From Epichloe hybrida (lineage: Eukaryota > Ascomycota > Sordariomycetes > Hypocreales > Clavicipitaceae): a DNA stretch of 64,000 nt. A program made the translations under genes and the position numbers. Each line of letters begins with the position of its first letter. The stretch's first letter is position 1. Below, piece by piece: positions 40,491-51,833 of the stretch. The notes beneath the pieces are model-generated. The model searched no databases. It saw nothing but the letters and a program-made list of their open reading frames with translations, and had not been told where the DNA came from. The stretch is taken from NCBI GenBank assembly GCA_019022495.1, contig JAFEKR010000018.1, positions 372,001 through 436,000 of the forward strand. Direction: 5' to 3'.

Positions 40491-42437
40491 ATGGACTATA
40501 GCGCCTCAATTGACGAAGCCGACGATCCAGCGGCATCCCCATGGGGAGACACCCCAAGCTTATCGCCCCGGCAAACGCGCGCTGGGCTCACTGCCGTTGC
40601 GAGTGAACCATCGAGCTCACCACTCCCATACAACCCGCTGGCTGCTGGCCTCGAGCACTCGCACTCTGGGAGTCAAGAAGGATTCCCAAGACCTAGCACA
40701 GCAACTACAGATGCAGCATCAGAAGCTGGCGATGCTGAGCAGTCCACCACACAGGGCTCGTCTCTAGCCGAGTCTGTGGAACAATCTCACCTCGGCGCTT
40801 CCCAAGAATCATCCCATCCCCATGAGCAAGCCGGCCATGCCCATAGACAAGCGCCGCTTGCCCAGAAGCAGCAGCAGCCTACTCCCCAGCCGCGATCTCA
40901 ATGGAAGCTACAAGCCAAGATCACAGGCCTGGAAAGAACCGGGAAGAAGGACCCGGTGCTCCGATTCGACGTCCACGTAGGGTCCACACATTGTCCCAAG
41001 TCTCATTCTTATACCCACGTAACATGTACTGACTCTTGAAAGACAAACCTTCCCTCCTTCAGAACAAGCCAGTATCGAGATGTCAGACGCCTTCACTCGG
41101 AATTTGTCAAACTCGGAGAACACCTCGTGTCCGCCAATCCCGAAGCCTTGGTCCCCGCCGTGCCGCCTCCCGTGACAGCAGCCGGTGCGGGCACGGACGA
41201 AGACGACAGCCGAGTCAAGGCCTTGATGCAGCGATGGCTCAACTACACCTGCAGTAACGAGACTCTCATGAGAGACGACGAAATGGTACTCTTTGTAGAA
41301 AGCGACTTCGGCTACAGCCCGCTGGTCAAGATGAAGCAGCCAGCTACGGGTGTGCGCAGAAAGATTTTGAAGCAATTTGCTCCCCCGCCTGATGACACCC
41401 CCGAGCTCGCTGATGCCCGTCCAACCGTCAAGCTATTCTACCTGGGCACCATGGATGCCGGCCACAAGGTAGACAAGATGGTGAAAGCACGAAGAGGTAA
41501 GAATTAGATCCATCATGCCACCACCACAATTCAGTCACAAACCCTCGAGTCCTAATCACCTCTTCGACCCCCAACAGGTCTCGGTCTTTCAGAGTCGGAC
41601 TACGGCGTCAAGCTAAGCAGCATGCACGTCCAGGAACCCCATCCCGGTCTAGCAAACGCCTATAAAAAACTCGGCCGAGTCATCCAAACCATGGGCGACT
41701 ACCACGCCGCGCAGGCCACCGCGCAGGCCGCCACCGTCGGCGACCCCTTCCAATACCACTCCCAAGACGCCTTCATCGTCAAGGAATCCCTCACGAACCG
41801 CCAGATCCTCATCCGCGACTTCCTCCAGTCCCAAGAAATCACACGGAGCAAGCTCAACGCCGCGGACCGCCTCAAAGCAAGTTCCAGCGTGCGCCGCGAG
41901 AAGGTCGACGAGGCCATCACGGCCCTCGACGACGCCCGGCAGGCCGAATCCAACCTGCACAGCAAGACGCATCGCGTGACGCACAATCTGATCCAGGAGC
42001 GCCGCAAGTGGTTCGCCAGGACGGCAACTGATCTCCGCGCCAGTATCCGCGAATACGTGCTTCGCGAAATCGAGGCCGAGCGCCGAACCCTGGCTCTCCT
42101 GGAGACTGTCCGCCCCGACATCCGCTCCATCGACGCCTCGGGCGGGCTGAGCCGTCTCGGTCGCGAAGCCCACCCTACTGCGCGCAGATCGAGCCTCGCC
42201 TCCAGCCAGGGTCCCAGGGGCGATGCGTGGAGTGGCGCCCCCCGTCGTTCGGACGCCACGCGGAGCACATCTGGTAGTTTCATGGGCAAAGTCCCCGAGG
42301 AGAATGAAGGAGTAAACGAGGAGACGATGGATCGTCACGTGGGGAGAATTTCACTTGGCGGTGCGAATGAAGAGGATGATGATGACAGAATTGATGCTAG
42401 GAATGCGGCGAGTCGTTTGGCAACGAGCACGTTTTAG
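40491..42437 (+). CDS. VPS17: Retromer sorting nexin Vps17
   Basis: Three exons: 40491-40976, 41043-41496 and 41578-42437, 599 residues. A disordered Ser/Pro/Gln-rich N-terminus (start MDYSASIDEADDP, typical) is followed by a PX domain from about 143 (KLQAKITGLERTGKKDPVLR; QYRDVRRLHSEFVKLGEHL). A BAR-type helical region occupies the C-terminal half (TRSKLNAADRLKASSSVRRE; RKWFARTATDLRASIREYVL). Vps17 pairs with Vps5 to bend endosome membranes in retromer-dependent recycling to the Golgi. The ATG at 40491 is preferred to an upstream in-frame one because it matches the usual N-terminus. Confidence 0.92.
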
Positions 42438-42887
42438 ACGGAACCGATCGAGATCCGACGTTGGTCAAGGGCGAGGGAAGGGAAGGTCTTGCGTCCCCAT
42501 CATTCATCTGGTAGAAGAGCACGTGTACATTTTTTTGCTTGAGGAGGAGAAGAAAAAAAGAATTGGAAGCGAGTCTACTAAAACTTGTGTATTCATGAAT
42601 CCTATTGTCCCCGTCGTTGTGTTGATGCGTCATTAAGTGTATATACCTGTATAACGTTGACACGTTAAATGTCGTTCAGTGTCTTGATGTCATTTAAAGA
42701 AGACAAGATATTGAAAAGAGAGAGAAGAAGAGGTAGTCGCGCAAGGAGGAGATGCTGGAGCTCTCCTCACACTTGCCCGTCGGTTGCCTGAAGGCGCAGC
42801 TTCTACGCGCCGCTTCGTGCCGTGTACCAGATCTACTTCCGTGCGTTCGTCATGGCTATACCCGTTTCCGGGCCGACACTGGTCTCA
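42438..42887. other. 3' flanks of convergent VPS17 and CSN6 genes
   Basis: About 450 bp with no gene; expected to hold both 3' ends. Confidence 0.35.
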
Positions 42888-44215
42888 CTATATCATAATA
42901 TCTCCGGCGCCAGGCATGTTGAATCCTGGAGATGCCAGGCATCCCTTCTCAAGCATGTCCCTCCCAGATGACGTCTTCGTCGCCTCCACGATGGCGAACT
43001 TCTTGCCAACTTCTCTGGCCACATTGATGCTTTGCATGACACTGTTCAGTAGGTTGGTGAGATTGGCATTGTTGGCTTCTCTCGTCATCTCTTCTTGGAA
43101 ATCGTCCACATTAAAGGGGACGACAAGGCCGAGCCTGTTAATGAGCGCCCGAATCTGGCGGAGAATGGGTAGCGACGGTGAGGTGTGGTCCAAGTCCATT
43201 CGTCCCGTGACAGAAGATTTCTCGTCGCCATTTGTATAGGATGGGGGCAGGCATTCCAGATACGTGGTGATGAGGCGGATGCGGGAGTGCAGCATCTTAA
43301 TGGCGTTTGCCTTGGCCGTCAAGGCAGCAATCATGGCATCTTCTTCCCTCGTAAGGTCCACGCTCGCATCATCGATTACGGCGGTCTTGCATCCGTCACC
43401 CTCAGCTTCTACCAGAGGCCGTTTGCCCTTGCCAGTAGACTCTATTGATCTCGATGGACGGTCCTCCTTGGAGCCTGTGGAAGCGGATGAGGCGTTACCT
43501 GCCCAGGCAGCCACGTAGTCCATGCTGATCATTTCGGTCTCGTCGGTTTCGACAACGTAGGGCACTTCACGAAATCGGAGGTGGTGTGTTGGTTCACCGT
43601 CCTGCATTTTCTTATCCCCGCCATCTTGCCCGCCAGACTTTCGGCCGTCGACTTCGTAAATTGTTTCGTAGATGGTGAGGGGTAGTTTCCCGCCAATGGT
43701 GATTATGGAGTTGGGGTCACAATCGAAAGCCAGAAAGGCAGCTGAATCGTTCCAGTTGTCGAGAATTTGATGGTGGATAGGGAGCTGGGCGGGTGTTGGC
43801 CCGGTTGGGGGCGTTAGGGTGTACCAGCCGACCAATTCTAGATTTCGGTCCTTGTGTACAGCAATCACTGTGAGAGGACGTCAGTTGCTGGTCTCGGTCT
43901 GCACAAGGGAAGTTTGGCGGATGTACTTTGCTCTAGTCTGGAGCTAAACTTCTCTACATCCAGTAGGTAGCCACCTTCCACCTCGGGAGCCCAGCTCACG
44001 TGGCAATCAAACGCAGCCTCCATGGTGATTTCGCGGCCATTTTGCTGGCCAAGGATGGCGCCAATGACGGGGCCTTTTTGCTCTCGCAGAGAGTGCCTCG
44101 TAAGGTAATCGGAGATGCTGAGGAGAACGAGCGGGTGCAGCACAGCCTGGAGTCGGGAGCTCTTGGATTGACTCGACACGAGAGGGTTGGGGTGCTTGGA
44201 AACGGTAGTTTCCAT
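42888..44215 (-). CDS. CSN6: COP9 signalosome subunit 6 (MPN domain)
   Basis: Two exons: 44215-43927 and 43867-42888, 422 residues. The N-terminal MPN domain begins VLHPLVLLSISDYLTRHSLR, then GPVIGAILGQQNGREITMEA, and continues MIAVHKDRNLELVGWYTL after the intron. It lacks the JAMM metal motif, as expected for CSN6, which is a structural partner of the catalytic CSN5. The signalosome removes NEDD8 from cullins and in filamentous fungi controls development and secondary metabolism. The C-terminal helix (LNSVMQSINVAREVGKKF) fits the family. An acidic, low-complexity insert (about 205-270) separates the halves. Confidence 0.9.
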
Positions 44216-45203
44216 GGCGATCGACCATGGACGGTATGGATGTGTGGTTGTGGTTGTGGTTGTGGTTGGGTGTGAGGATGGGCGAGTTATTCGATGCTAT
44301 TTGTTGAGCGCGTGCGATGCTGATGAGCGAAAAACACGAGTGGGATTGTATTCCAGTCAATGTGGGTTTTTGAGAGGAGGAAGGAAGGAGAGGAGAGATG
44401 TTGCAAGTTAGTTGGTGTGGATGCAAAGTTGTGAGTTGTAGTGATGCCCCGCCTGCCGCGGCATCATGTCACTCTATGCATATTACGACGGGTGGCTTCG
44501 CAGGTGGTTCATCTGAATCGTTTTAGGCTTAGTCACATCGCGGCTCACGGCTCGGACTTTCCCAACACGTTTCAACATCAGATCTTCCCCAAGGGTTTAT
44601 CCACGCAACCGATGTATACCAGGAAAGACTTTGGCAATGCTGGCGTTGGCGAGATCTATTTAGGAAAGAATAGCATGCCAGATGCCAAGCAACGCACGCC
44701 AGCCTGTTCTTTTTGACAACTTGAAGAAGATACTGACGCCGACCAACGAGGTACCCTAGAGAATGGAATAGTGATGCTTTCTACGGAGCAGCATGAGCGG
44801 TTCAAGGCACAGTTTGGCGCACAAACCTGCCTGGGCCAACAAACCCCTTCGCACGCCAAGACCCTGAATGAAGATCGGCCAGACAACCCCCCGGCTTGCC
44901 AGTGGGAAACCTCTACTTGCCAACACCATATAAAGCACGTCGAGTTCTTCTCCGAAGGATGCCCCACGAGTCGTCTATTGTATCGATTTGTTTGGTCTAT
45001 ATATTGCTTGCCGACACGATTCATCACAGGTCATCTGTTGTATCGGTTTGTATATCGAAATATGCTTGAAGACACCATAAAGCACATCGAGTTCTTTGCC
45101 TAATCATGCCCCGCGCGTCTAGTCTCCCTTTGCATTTCAAATACAAACGCTTGCATACCTAGTTCCCGACATTACACCACCGTGACTCTGCTGGCGGTGG
45201 CAT
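44216..45203. other. Intergenic region upstream of CSN6
   Basis: About 1 kb. It contains an imperfect direct duplication at about 44925-45125 (listed separately) and no supported gene or tRNA. Confidence 0.35.
44925..45125. repeat. Imperfect direct repeat, two copies of about 55 bp
   Basis: ACACCATATAAAGCACGTCGAGTTCTTCT at about 44927 recurs as ACACCATAAAGCACATCGAGTTCTTTG at about 45071, each followed by ATGCCCC(A/G)CG(A/C)G. Between them TATTGTATCGATTTGT and TGTTGTATCGGTTTGT also repeat. It may be debris of a small duplicated element. Confidence 0.6.
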
Positions 45204-47687
45204 CTACCCCCTGTTCTGAGTACCCATCCTCATAGCACTCGCCAACCTCTGCCTGGCACTCTCCTTCTCCCTGACGTTACTAGGCGAGTCTGCTCTCGAC
45301 GAAGGGTCATAGTATCTCTCGGAATCCTCCATGCCCACCTTCTGAGGTCGAGGGGGCGGCGGCGGCGGCGGCGCGTGGGACGGGGTTTGCTCCCGATCCC
45401 GCGCCGTCATATACAGCTGTTGGTCCCAGTTCTGTCCGGGCTGGTGACCAAGTGTACCATTGACATTCTGATGCGTCTCCTGCGTGGCCGGGACTCTGGG
45501 TCGCACCTCGCTGTGGGCTGGTGGGCGGACACGCTCTTCTTGGACCGAACGACGGGATTCTTGCGTCTGTCGAGGCTGTTGATGGGACTGCGACTGACGG
45601 AAGGACGGCTGCCGCTTCGGCTGTCGCACATCTTCTTCGTCGCTGTCTGCTGCATCCTCTTCTTCCTCTTCTTCGTACGACCTCAGGTCGCTTCTCATGG
45701 CAAGACTCGCGCAAATGTTGCGCGCCTCCTCAATCGCCTTCTTCTGCGCCTCGAGGGCAATTCTTCGATCGCGCGTTTCCTTGTTCTCTGCCGAGATGGA
45801 CTCGATAGTGCCGTCAGGCATTCTCAGAATCTCAATCGGGTTGAAGAGGCGAAGCATGCCGAGAAGCAGGTGCCGCTCTACGACCTGCGTGATGACGTTG
45901 CGTGTGAATATCCTGGCCGTAAGGTCGTAGTAGATGAGCATCTTCTCCAGAACCTCCTCTGCCTCCGAGTACGTGCCGCCGTTCTCGGTAGATTGCGCGC
46001 GCCACGTACGGAGGCGATCCTCGTACTCGGGATCATACGGCTGCACTTCGAGCTCCATGTCGTCCGTCAGGCGGTTCAGCTCCTTCTCGGCTTCTTCCAT
46101 GAGGTCTTTCATCTTCACTTCGAGGAAGTGGTAGCGGAGGGGGTCGCGCATTCGGGTGGGCCACACGTGGTCGATGACCTCGGCGAGGAACTCGTTGCAA
46201 ATGACACCCAGATTGTCCTTGTATTCCTGCGCCAGAACAGGCCAGTTGCGAGAGTAATCCTGAAACAAGATGTAGGGCGCACGCGGGTTCGAGTCCAGCG
46301 GCAACTCGTTGCCACGAATCTGCCTCAGCAGCGGCTCAACTTCTCGCTGGGCAAAGTCCTTCTTGGACTGGTCGCCCACGACGCCTGCGGCAGGCAACTG
46401 CTGCCCATTGACGGTTGACGCTGCAAAGTTGACCTTACGGCCCTGCTGTCTGAAGAGCCTTGAGAAGCGCTCGCTCTCCTCGCGGGCGCGGGCACGCAGC
46501 TTCTGGGGCGGTGTTCCCTTGGGGCTGGATTGCCTGGCGAAGAATTTCTCGCCAAACGGGTTCTTGTAGTTGCCGTTCACGGCGGGGGTAACGAGATTGT
46601 TCGACGCCGTGAAGAGCTCGCCCATCTCGAATCGCATCTCCTCAATGGTGTCCTTGGCGGAGCCCATGGCTTTAAGTTGACCGTCGCACCGCTCCAATGC
46701 CTGCTGAATCTGCCTTCGGAGGGACTTGACATGCTTTCCAATGTGTTTCTGCAGCTGAATACTCAGCTTTGCACGCAATGCCGCGATCCCCCACATTTGC
46801 GGCGGGAGAGCAGACCACCGTCCCCGGGTGAAGAACTCGGCCTCTCTGCGAGCGCGATCCTGAGGAGTGAACCATTCTTCACCAGGGCCAGGGTTCAGTA
46901 GCACATACCACCCGAGCTTGAAGTGGTTCTCGGGATCCTTATTCATGACAACCTCGATGAATTTGTCCTCGAGGCCGATTCGCTCCGTCATGTCAGGCTT
47001 GGTAAGCACACCAATTGTTCGCGAGCCCCTTGGATCAAAATATCGAGCTTTCTTCAGGATCGGTGCTTGAACGTAGTCATTGTTGCCGCCGATGACGGCA
47101 AGAATAATGGTGCGCGGGTTTTTCATGTATCGATCCGAGAGCGCCTCGATAGTCTGGATGTCCGCTTCGGACTGGTCTCTGTTGGCGACTCGCACGAGAC
47201 CAGGCAAGTCGACTAGCGTGAGAAGCGGCATGTCGGGTCCGCTCTTCTCCACGACGAGGATATCGCGGGCGGCAAAGCGTCCGGGTATGTCGCGCGGGGC
47301 GATGAGCCCAGTGGCATCACGCATCATGCCCTCAAACGACACGTCGCCCGTGACGTTGCCGCCGTACCGAAGCAAGTTGTTCTGTTCATTGTACGGCCGG
47401 TTCTTGTCCGGAATGATGGACACCTTCAGGCCCGACTCTTTGCTTCTTCGAAGTCGGATTTCCGTGGCGAAGCGCGTGCAGGCTCCTGCGTCTCGGGGAA
47501 ATGGCGTGCCGGAAATGGCTTCCAAGACGGAACTCTTCCCCGCGGACTGGTCGCCGACGACGACAATCTGTGGAAGTTTGACATTGTCGAGCTGGGCAAA
47601 CTGCAGCTGGTCGATGAGATCGAGCAATCCACGCTGTTCGTTGGCCAAACCCTGCGTTTCCAACGACGAGTCTATAGAGTGAGGCAT
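45204..47687 (-). CDS. Dynamin-like (Mx-type) GTPase
   Basis: Single exon, 827 residues. The GTPase domain has G1 GDQSAGKSSV (about 45-54), G3 DLPG (about 158-161) and G4 TKPD (about 227-230). A dynamin middle/stalk region and GED-like helices follow (VITQVVERHLLLGMLRLFNP). The last 150 residues are acidic, then Gln/Pro-rich and disordered (SHAPPPPPPPRPQ). No PH domain and no mitochondrial targeting. It belongs to the Mx-like dynamins that are multiplied in filamentous fungi, distinct from Dnm1 and Vps1; their roles are poorly known. Confidence 0.9.
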   Translation of the reverse strand: MPHSIDSSLETQGLANEQRGLLDLIDQLQFAQLDNVKLPQIVVVGDQSAGKSSVLEAISGTPFPRDAGACTRFATEIRLRRSKESGLKVSIIPDKNRPYNEQNNLLRYGGNVTGDVSFEGMMRDATGLIAPRDIPGRFAARDILVVEKSGPDMPLLTLVDLPGLVRVANRDQSEADIQTIEALSDRYMKNPRTIILAVIGGNNDYVQAPILKKARYFDPRGSRTIGVLTKPDMTERIGLEDKFIEVVMNKDPENHFKLGWYVLLNPGPGEEWFTPQDRARREAEFFTRGRWSALPPQMWGIAALRAKLSIQLQKHIGKHVKSLRRQIQQALERCDGQLKAMGSAKDTIEEMRFEMGELFTASNNLVTPAVNGNYKNPFGEKFFARQSSPKGTPPQKLRARAREESERFSRLFRQQGRKVNFAASTVNGQQLPAAGVVGDQSKKDFAQREVEPLLRQIRGNELPLDSNPRAPYILFQDYSRNWPVLAQEYKDNLGVICNEFLAEVIDHVWPTRMRDPLRYHFLEVKMKDLMEEAEKELNRLTDDMELEVQPYDPEYEDRLRTWRAQSTENGGTYSEAEEVLEKMLIYYDLTARIFTRNVITQVVERHLLLGMLRLFNPIEILRMPDGTIESISAENKETRDRRIALEAQKKAIEEARNICASLAMRSDLRSYEEEEEEDAADSDEEDVRQPKRQPSFRQSQSHQQPRQTQESRRSVQEERVRPPAHSEVRPRVPATQETHQNVNGTLGHQPGQNWDQQLYMTARDREQTPSHAPPPPPPPRPQKVGMEDSERYYDPSSRADSPSNVREKESARQRLASAMRMGTQNRG

Positions 47688-48484
47688 CTCGCGGCGCCTG
47701 TGTCTTGACGCCGGGTTGTGTGTTGTTGATGTTTTTTTGTTGCTGTCGTCGTCGTTGAGGTTCGTGTCAGTATGAGTCGACGATGGCGTGGGATGATGTC
47801 TCGATCAGTTAGTATATGAGGATTCAGTGTCCAAAGAGCCCATGTTTAGCCCCAAGATAGACCGAGGGACGAAGCGCTCTGTGTCGAGAGGAGCATAAAG
47901 AGGACATGGTGAAAGCCCCCGTTGTCAGACCTGTTTTATATGCATGACGTGGGCTGGCAAGGGTGGCGGGGCAGGAATTACGCGGCGGCCACGGAACGCG
48001 CAACGGTGAGACGGGGTGTGTGTGTGGCTGTGCGCATTGATGAACAAGCAAGAAATTGCCACACGTCATGCCGTCATGCCGTCCAAGTTGCGGTTGTGGC
48101 GGTGCCGTGGCTCGTACCCGTGTTTTCCGGTCCCGCTGAGGGCTGGAACTTGGCGAATGCGAGGGACTTGGGGTGGTCACTGGTAAGGTAAGCAAGTAAG
48201 TTGGGACTTGGAAAGAGGTCTCAGGACCATGTACGGGGCATGTGCGCTTCTATAGAATTCTTTGCAGGAAGTACGACATGAATAAAAAGGAGCTAACGTG
48301 CCGCCCCGTCGCGAGCAAACCGACATGCAGAGGATTCCTTCGGCTGGTACAAGGAGAAAGAAAATAATGTCAATATCGGTTGTGCCAGGCTTGGTGACAT
48401 GCAGTACAGTTGTAGTAGACACGGACGAAAAAAAAAGAAAAAAAAAAAGCCCACTTCTCTCGATTTTCTTCTACCAAGTTTCCC
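47688..48484. other. Intergenic region upstream of the dynamin gene
   Basis: About 800 bp between two minus-strand genes. It should hold the dynamin promoter and the 3' end of the quinate repressor gene; A-rich tract at 48428-48450. No gene seen. Confidence 0.35.
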
Positions 48485-51076
48485 TTACTCCGTCATGGTT
48501 TGTAGCCTACGACGCAGTTCCTCGGGATTGGATCGCCCATACTGGTCAGGGTAGTTTTCGAAGATTGCCCTCCTCATGACGCGTCTTGGCGCCCTTCTCC
48601 CGGTGAAGAGTTCAAACTGGGCGAATCCTTGGTCGGGGAGGAGGTCTAATCCGTCCATGGCGATCCACCCACGGCTTGCATTCTCCGTGGCTTGCCGCAG
48701 GAGTGGTGTGTTCAGGTTCTTGTAGCCGAGCTCGACAATGACGCCGCCCGTCTGGTTGGCGAGCCACGACGCCGGCAGCTTGAACTCTGGCGACGGCGCA
48801 TCGCCTATGGGATGCGTGGGGATGCAGGAGATGGCAATGGACGGCAGCCGAAACTGTGACTGCCACGACTCGCTCAGCTCGGTGAGGACTTCGAACTTGG
48901 TGTTCTTTCCTGCGCCGAGACCCTGGAACTCGGCCTTGTTCAGCAGCAATCGGAAGTGCTCCGCTAGCTTGTGTCCGTTGCTCAAGGTTCGGTTGTAGAT
49001 GGCAATGTTGCTGACGCCGACCTGCAGCAGTGCATAGACAGCGGCTCGGGCCATTCCTCCCGCGCCGATAATCAGCGCACATGTTGCTGGTCGGACGGCG
49101 TTGGCCGGAGACAGTCCTCGGCGGATGCAAGCTCGGATGCCGATCCAGTCCGTGTTCTCCCCGTACAGTGCCTTGACAGGTCCCGCCCGGCTCACGCCGC
49201 GGAAGAAGTCAGCACCCGTGGGGACTGACCCGTCCTCCTTGAGCTTGCGGATGGGGATCAGGGTGTTGATGGCTCCGATTGCCTGGGCGTGAGGACTCAG
49301 CGAGTCGGTCAACGTGATGAACTCGACCTTGAATGGCAGTCCGATAGATGCGCCGCCAAAGTTGCAATCCTGGATGAGATGCTTGACCTGGCTCAGCGAG
49401 TTTGTCGAGCGTGGCTCGTATCTGTGCGGGATGCCGCATGCTTCCAAGGCAGCGTTGTGCATTGCCGGGGACATGCTGTATCCGACGTTTGCACCAAAAA
49501 CGTAGAGCTTCATCGGGTCGAACAGAAAGCTTGCGTACAGGGCGCCGGTTGCGCTTTGTGCTGTGAGTTGCGGAGTTGCCTGACTCGCCGAATCCGAAGA
49601 GCCTGACCTGGGTGATACCGGTGTAAGCACCGAGTTCAGAAATGCCGAGTGTCTTCCCAATGGTCCTGAGTTGTATACGGTGATGGGAATGTGAGGACCT
49701 GGAAGCGCCTCGAGGACGGACCGGAGCCGAGCCACATCGAAATTGTCCTCGACAGATGAGGCAGGGCGGGTCAAGCGCACGACATCGCATTCCAACTGAA
49801 CTGCCCGTTGGTACCGAGCGATCCAGTCTGCGTGGTCCGAGAAACTGGTGGCCGACGATGCGGAATATTCTGCAATGAGCTTGGAGCCCCTCTTCAGCGT
49901 AGATAATTTGGAAATGGCTGAATCATCGAGCCTCAGGTCGATGGTCATCATATCGGGAACCAGTGATAATGCGTGCGATAGTAGGTCGAGATAAAAAAAG
50001 GTCGTTGTTGCGGATGAAGGATGGGGAAGATGGACATGAATAATGATTGGCAACACACTGCTCCGGCGTACCAAACCCACGGCCTCGGTGATTCGGTTGG
50101 CCATTCTGGTGTATTCGTCCAGGTATGTTAGGCTGTTGTTGCACTCCACGCCGATGCCATCGACGAGGATCTGGAAAGCATCAGCTCCAGCGGAATCATC
50201 CTCGATGTCGACACGACCGTCAAGTATGTCTCCGAGTGAAACAGACAAGGCGTATGTGTAGCTGCGGTGCTCCGTCGGAATGCTGGCAAGGGGGTATGCA
50301 GATTCAAAGAACGGAATGGTGCCGGGCGGGTATATCTGCGAGAGGAACCTGAGGAGATGTCGTTCTGCTTGCTTCAATGCCAGGTACGGGGGCAGGCCTC
50401 CTGGCGCCGAGACGCCGTTGGTTGTCTGCTCGGGCTCTGTCGCAACAGCTTCCGAGACGTTGAAAAACTCGAGATTGGAGCATGTGCGGAAGAAGGCATT
50501 GCTAGTGCGCCAAAAGGTATGCAGCTTGGTCTCGCATACTATCCTGAGGCAATCGCGTATTGCCTCTTGGCTTCGCATGACATGGACAACTGGATTTGTG
50601 GTGGCAAACTGACGCAAAAGACCTTGAACGCGGCGCTCCATCCATGAGCATACAATGATGCTGTCACGAGGGTTTTTCTGTAGGACGTTTTCCAGGACAT
50701 GGCCCTGTCTTGTCTGGCACTGGGCGGTGCCGTGGATTTTGCTGTACGCGTGGCTGGAGAGATTGGTGGCCCGTTGAAAGGAGGCTTCCATGTCAATAAT
50801 CTTCTTCTTCAATGCCGAGGCAGCCATGATTGCCAAGGTGGTCTTCCCGGCGGCGCGAACCCCAACCATGACGATGGATGCGTCGGCGGTAAACTTTGGC
50901 ATCTGGCCGTTGAAATGTGGAAGGCCGGGCGATGGAGCTCTCGGAGGGTCGCCGCTTGAACTCGCAAAGCTGTTCTGGGCGCGACATGTTGACGCGGATG
51001 CGTTTTGACGAGTGCCCAGCGAGGGCGACCGTTCGGCGGCCATGATCGTGGCTAATGATCGTTTGACACCTGCCAT
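48485..51076 (-). CDS. qutR: Quinate pathway repressor (QutR / Qa-1S)
   Basis: Single exon, 863 residues, with the three-part design of the fungal quinate repressor, which derives from the C-terminal half of the AROM protein. A shikimate-kinase-like domain carries the P-loop GVRAAGKTTLAIMA (about 72-85). A type I dehydroquinase-like domain occupies the middle (DWIARYQRAVQLECDVVRL, GPHIPITVYNSGPLG). A shikimate-dehydrogenase-like domain follows from about 535 (YSMSPAMHNAALEACG, GLPFKVEF, GENTDWIGI, IIGAGGMARAAVYALLQ). QutR holds the activator QutA inactive until quinate or its breakdown products are present. It is placed head to head with the activator gene, as in the Neurospora and Aspergillus clusters. 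Confidence 0.92.
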   Translation of the reverse strand: MAGVKRSLATIMAAERSPSLGTRQNASASTCRAQNSFASSSGDPPRAPSPGLPHFNGQMPKFTADASIVMVGVRAAGKTTLAIMAASALKKKIIDMEASFQRATNLSSHAYSKIHGTAQCQTRQGHVLENVLQKNPRDSIIVCSWMERRVQGLLRQFATTNPVVHVMRSQEAIRDCLRIVCETKLHTFWRTSNAFFRTCSNLEFFNVSEAVATEPEQTTNGVSAPGGLPPYLALKQAERHLLRFLSQIYPPGTIPFFESAYPLASIPTEHRSYTYALSVSLGDILDGRVDIEDDSAGADAFQILVDGIGVECNNSLTYLDEYTRMANRITEAVGLVRRSSVLPIIIHVHLPHPSSATTTFFYLDLLSHALSLVPDMMTIDLRLDDSAISKLSTLKRGSKLIAEYSASSATSFSDHADWIARYQRAVQLECDVVRLTRPASSVEDNFDVARLRSVLEALPGPHIPITVYNSGPLGRHSAFLNSVLTPVSPRSGSSDSASQATPQLTAQSATGALYASFLFDPMKLYVFGANVGYSMSPAMHNAALEACGIPHRYEPRSTNSLSQVKHLIQDCNFGGASIGLPFKVEFITLTDSLSPHAQAIGAINTLIPIRKLKEDGSVPTGADFFRGVSRAGPVKALYGENTDWIGIRACIRRGLSPANAVRPATCALIIGAGGMARAAVYALLQVGVSNIAIYNRTLSNGHKLAEHFRLLLNKAEFQGLGAGKNTKFEVLTELSESWQSQFRLPSIAISCIPTHPIGDAPSPEFKLPASWLANQTGGVIVELGYKNLNTPLLRQATENASRGWIAMDGLDLLPDQGFAQFELFTGRRAPRRVMRRAIFENYPDQYGRSNPEELRRRLQTMTE

Positions 51077-51833
51077 GATTGCGTTCGGGCGGAGGGCGGG
51101 AGAAGGACCCGGGCAGTGTCTTTTTCAATGAGGAATCCGGGAGAGACGGGTGAGACGGGTGAGGGGCCATTCCATGGTATTCATACAAAGGGTAGGAACT
51201 ACAGCGGCGGCTCGATCCGTGCCGAATCGTGCCATGTCCTGCTGAAGCAACTGCGCATGTTCTGTCTTGTCTTGCTCGCACGAGGTGAGCTGATTTCTGA
51301 TTTACTAAAAATAAGTCGGACGAGTTGGCCCCTCCACGCCCTCCACTCCCTCCACCCCCTCCGCTCCCTCCACCCCCTCCGCCCCTGGACAAGCATTTAT
51401 CCGCGCTGCCCACAGCCAATAGCATCATGCATCTGGCTTGGCCCAGTCAGTCTTGATGGAACCGGCACAGCGGCTTGGCTTGGCTGCTTGGCTGGGTTGT
51501 CGGTGACCAGTGACCACACGGTCAAGAGTCTCAAGACTTCAAGACTTTTTTCTCGACTCAGTCAGTCGTTCAGCATCGTGCCAACGTCGACTGCTACCTG
51601 CCATGCCGTGGGACCGCGCAGGCAGCTGTCGTCGACCGCCCGCTCTCAACCCCGGCCAGCCTCACATCGACGGGTTCAGGTTCACGTCGTTGACCTGAAG
51701 GCTGTCGGCGAGGGACTTCAGTTTCTCGTCCCCGAAAGCCCCCGGAAGCCCTCGGAAGCCCTCGAAAGCCCTCGGAAACCCTCGGAAGCAGCCCTCGGAA
51801 GCAGCTCTCGGAAGCAGCCCTCGATAGCCCGCC
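51077..51833. promoter_or_regulatory. Divergent promoter region of the quinate repressor and activator
   Basis: About 760 bp between divergent starts. It contains a pyrimidine-rich CCCTCC(A/G)C tract at about 51330-51385 and an imperfect GGAAGCCCTC repeat just before the activator ATG. I did not find a good match to the 16-bp QutA site consensus here. Confidence 0.45.
51738..51826 (+). repeat. GGAAGCCCTC-type short tandem repeat in the activator leader
   Basis: Seven or eight imperfect 10-15 bp copies ((G/C)GGAAGC(C/A)GCCCTC) end about 8 bp before the activator start codon, so they are probably in the 5' UTR. Confidence 0.7.

Noticed and set aside
45375..46418. Long plus-strand ORF opposite the dynamin gene
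   Set aside because: Antisense shadow; the minus strand has full dynamin motifs.
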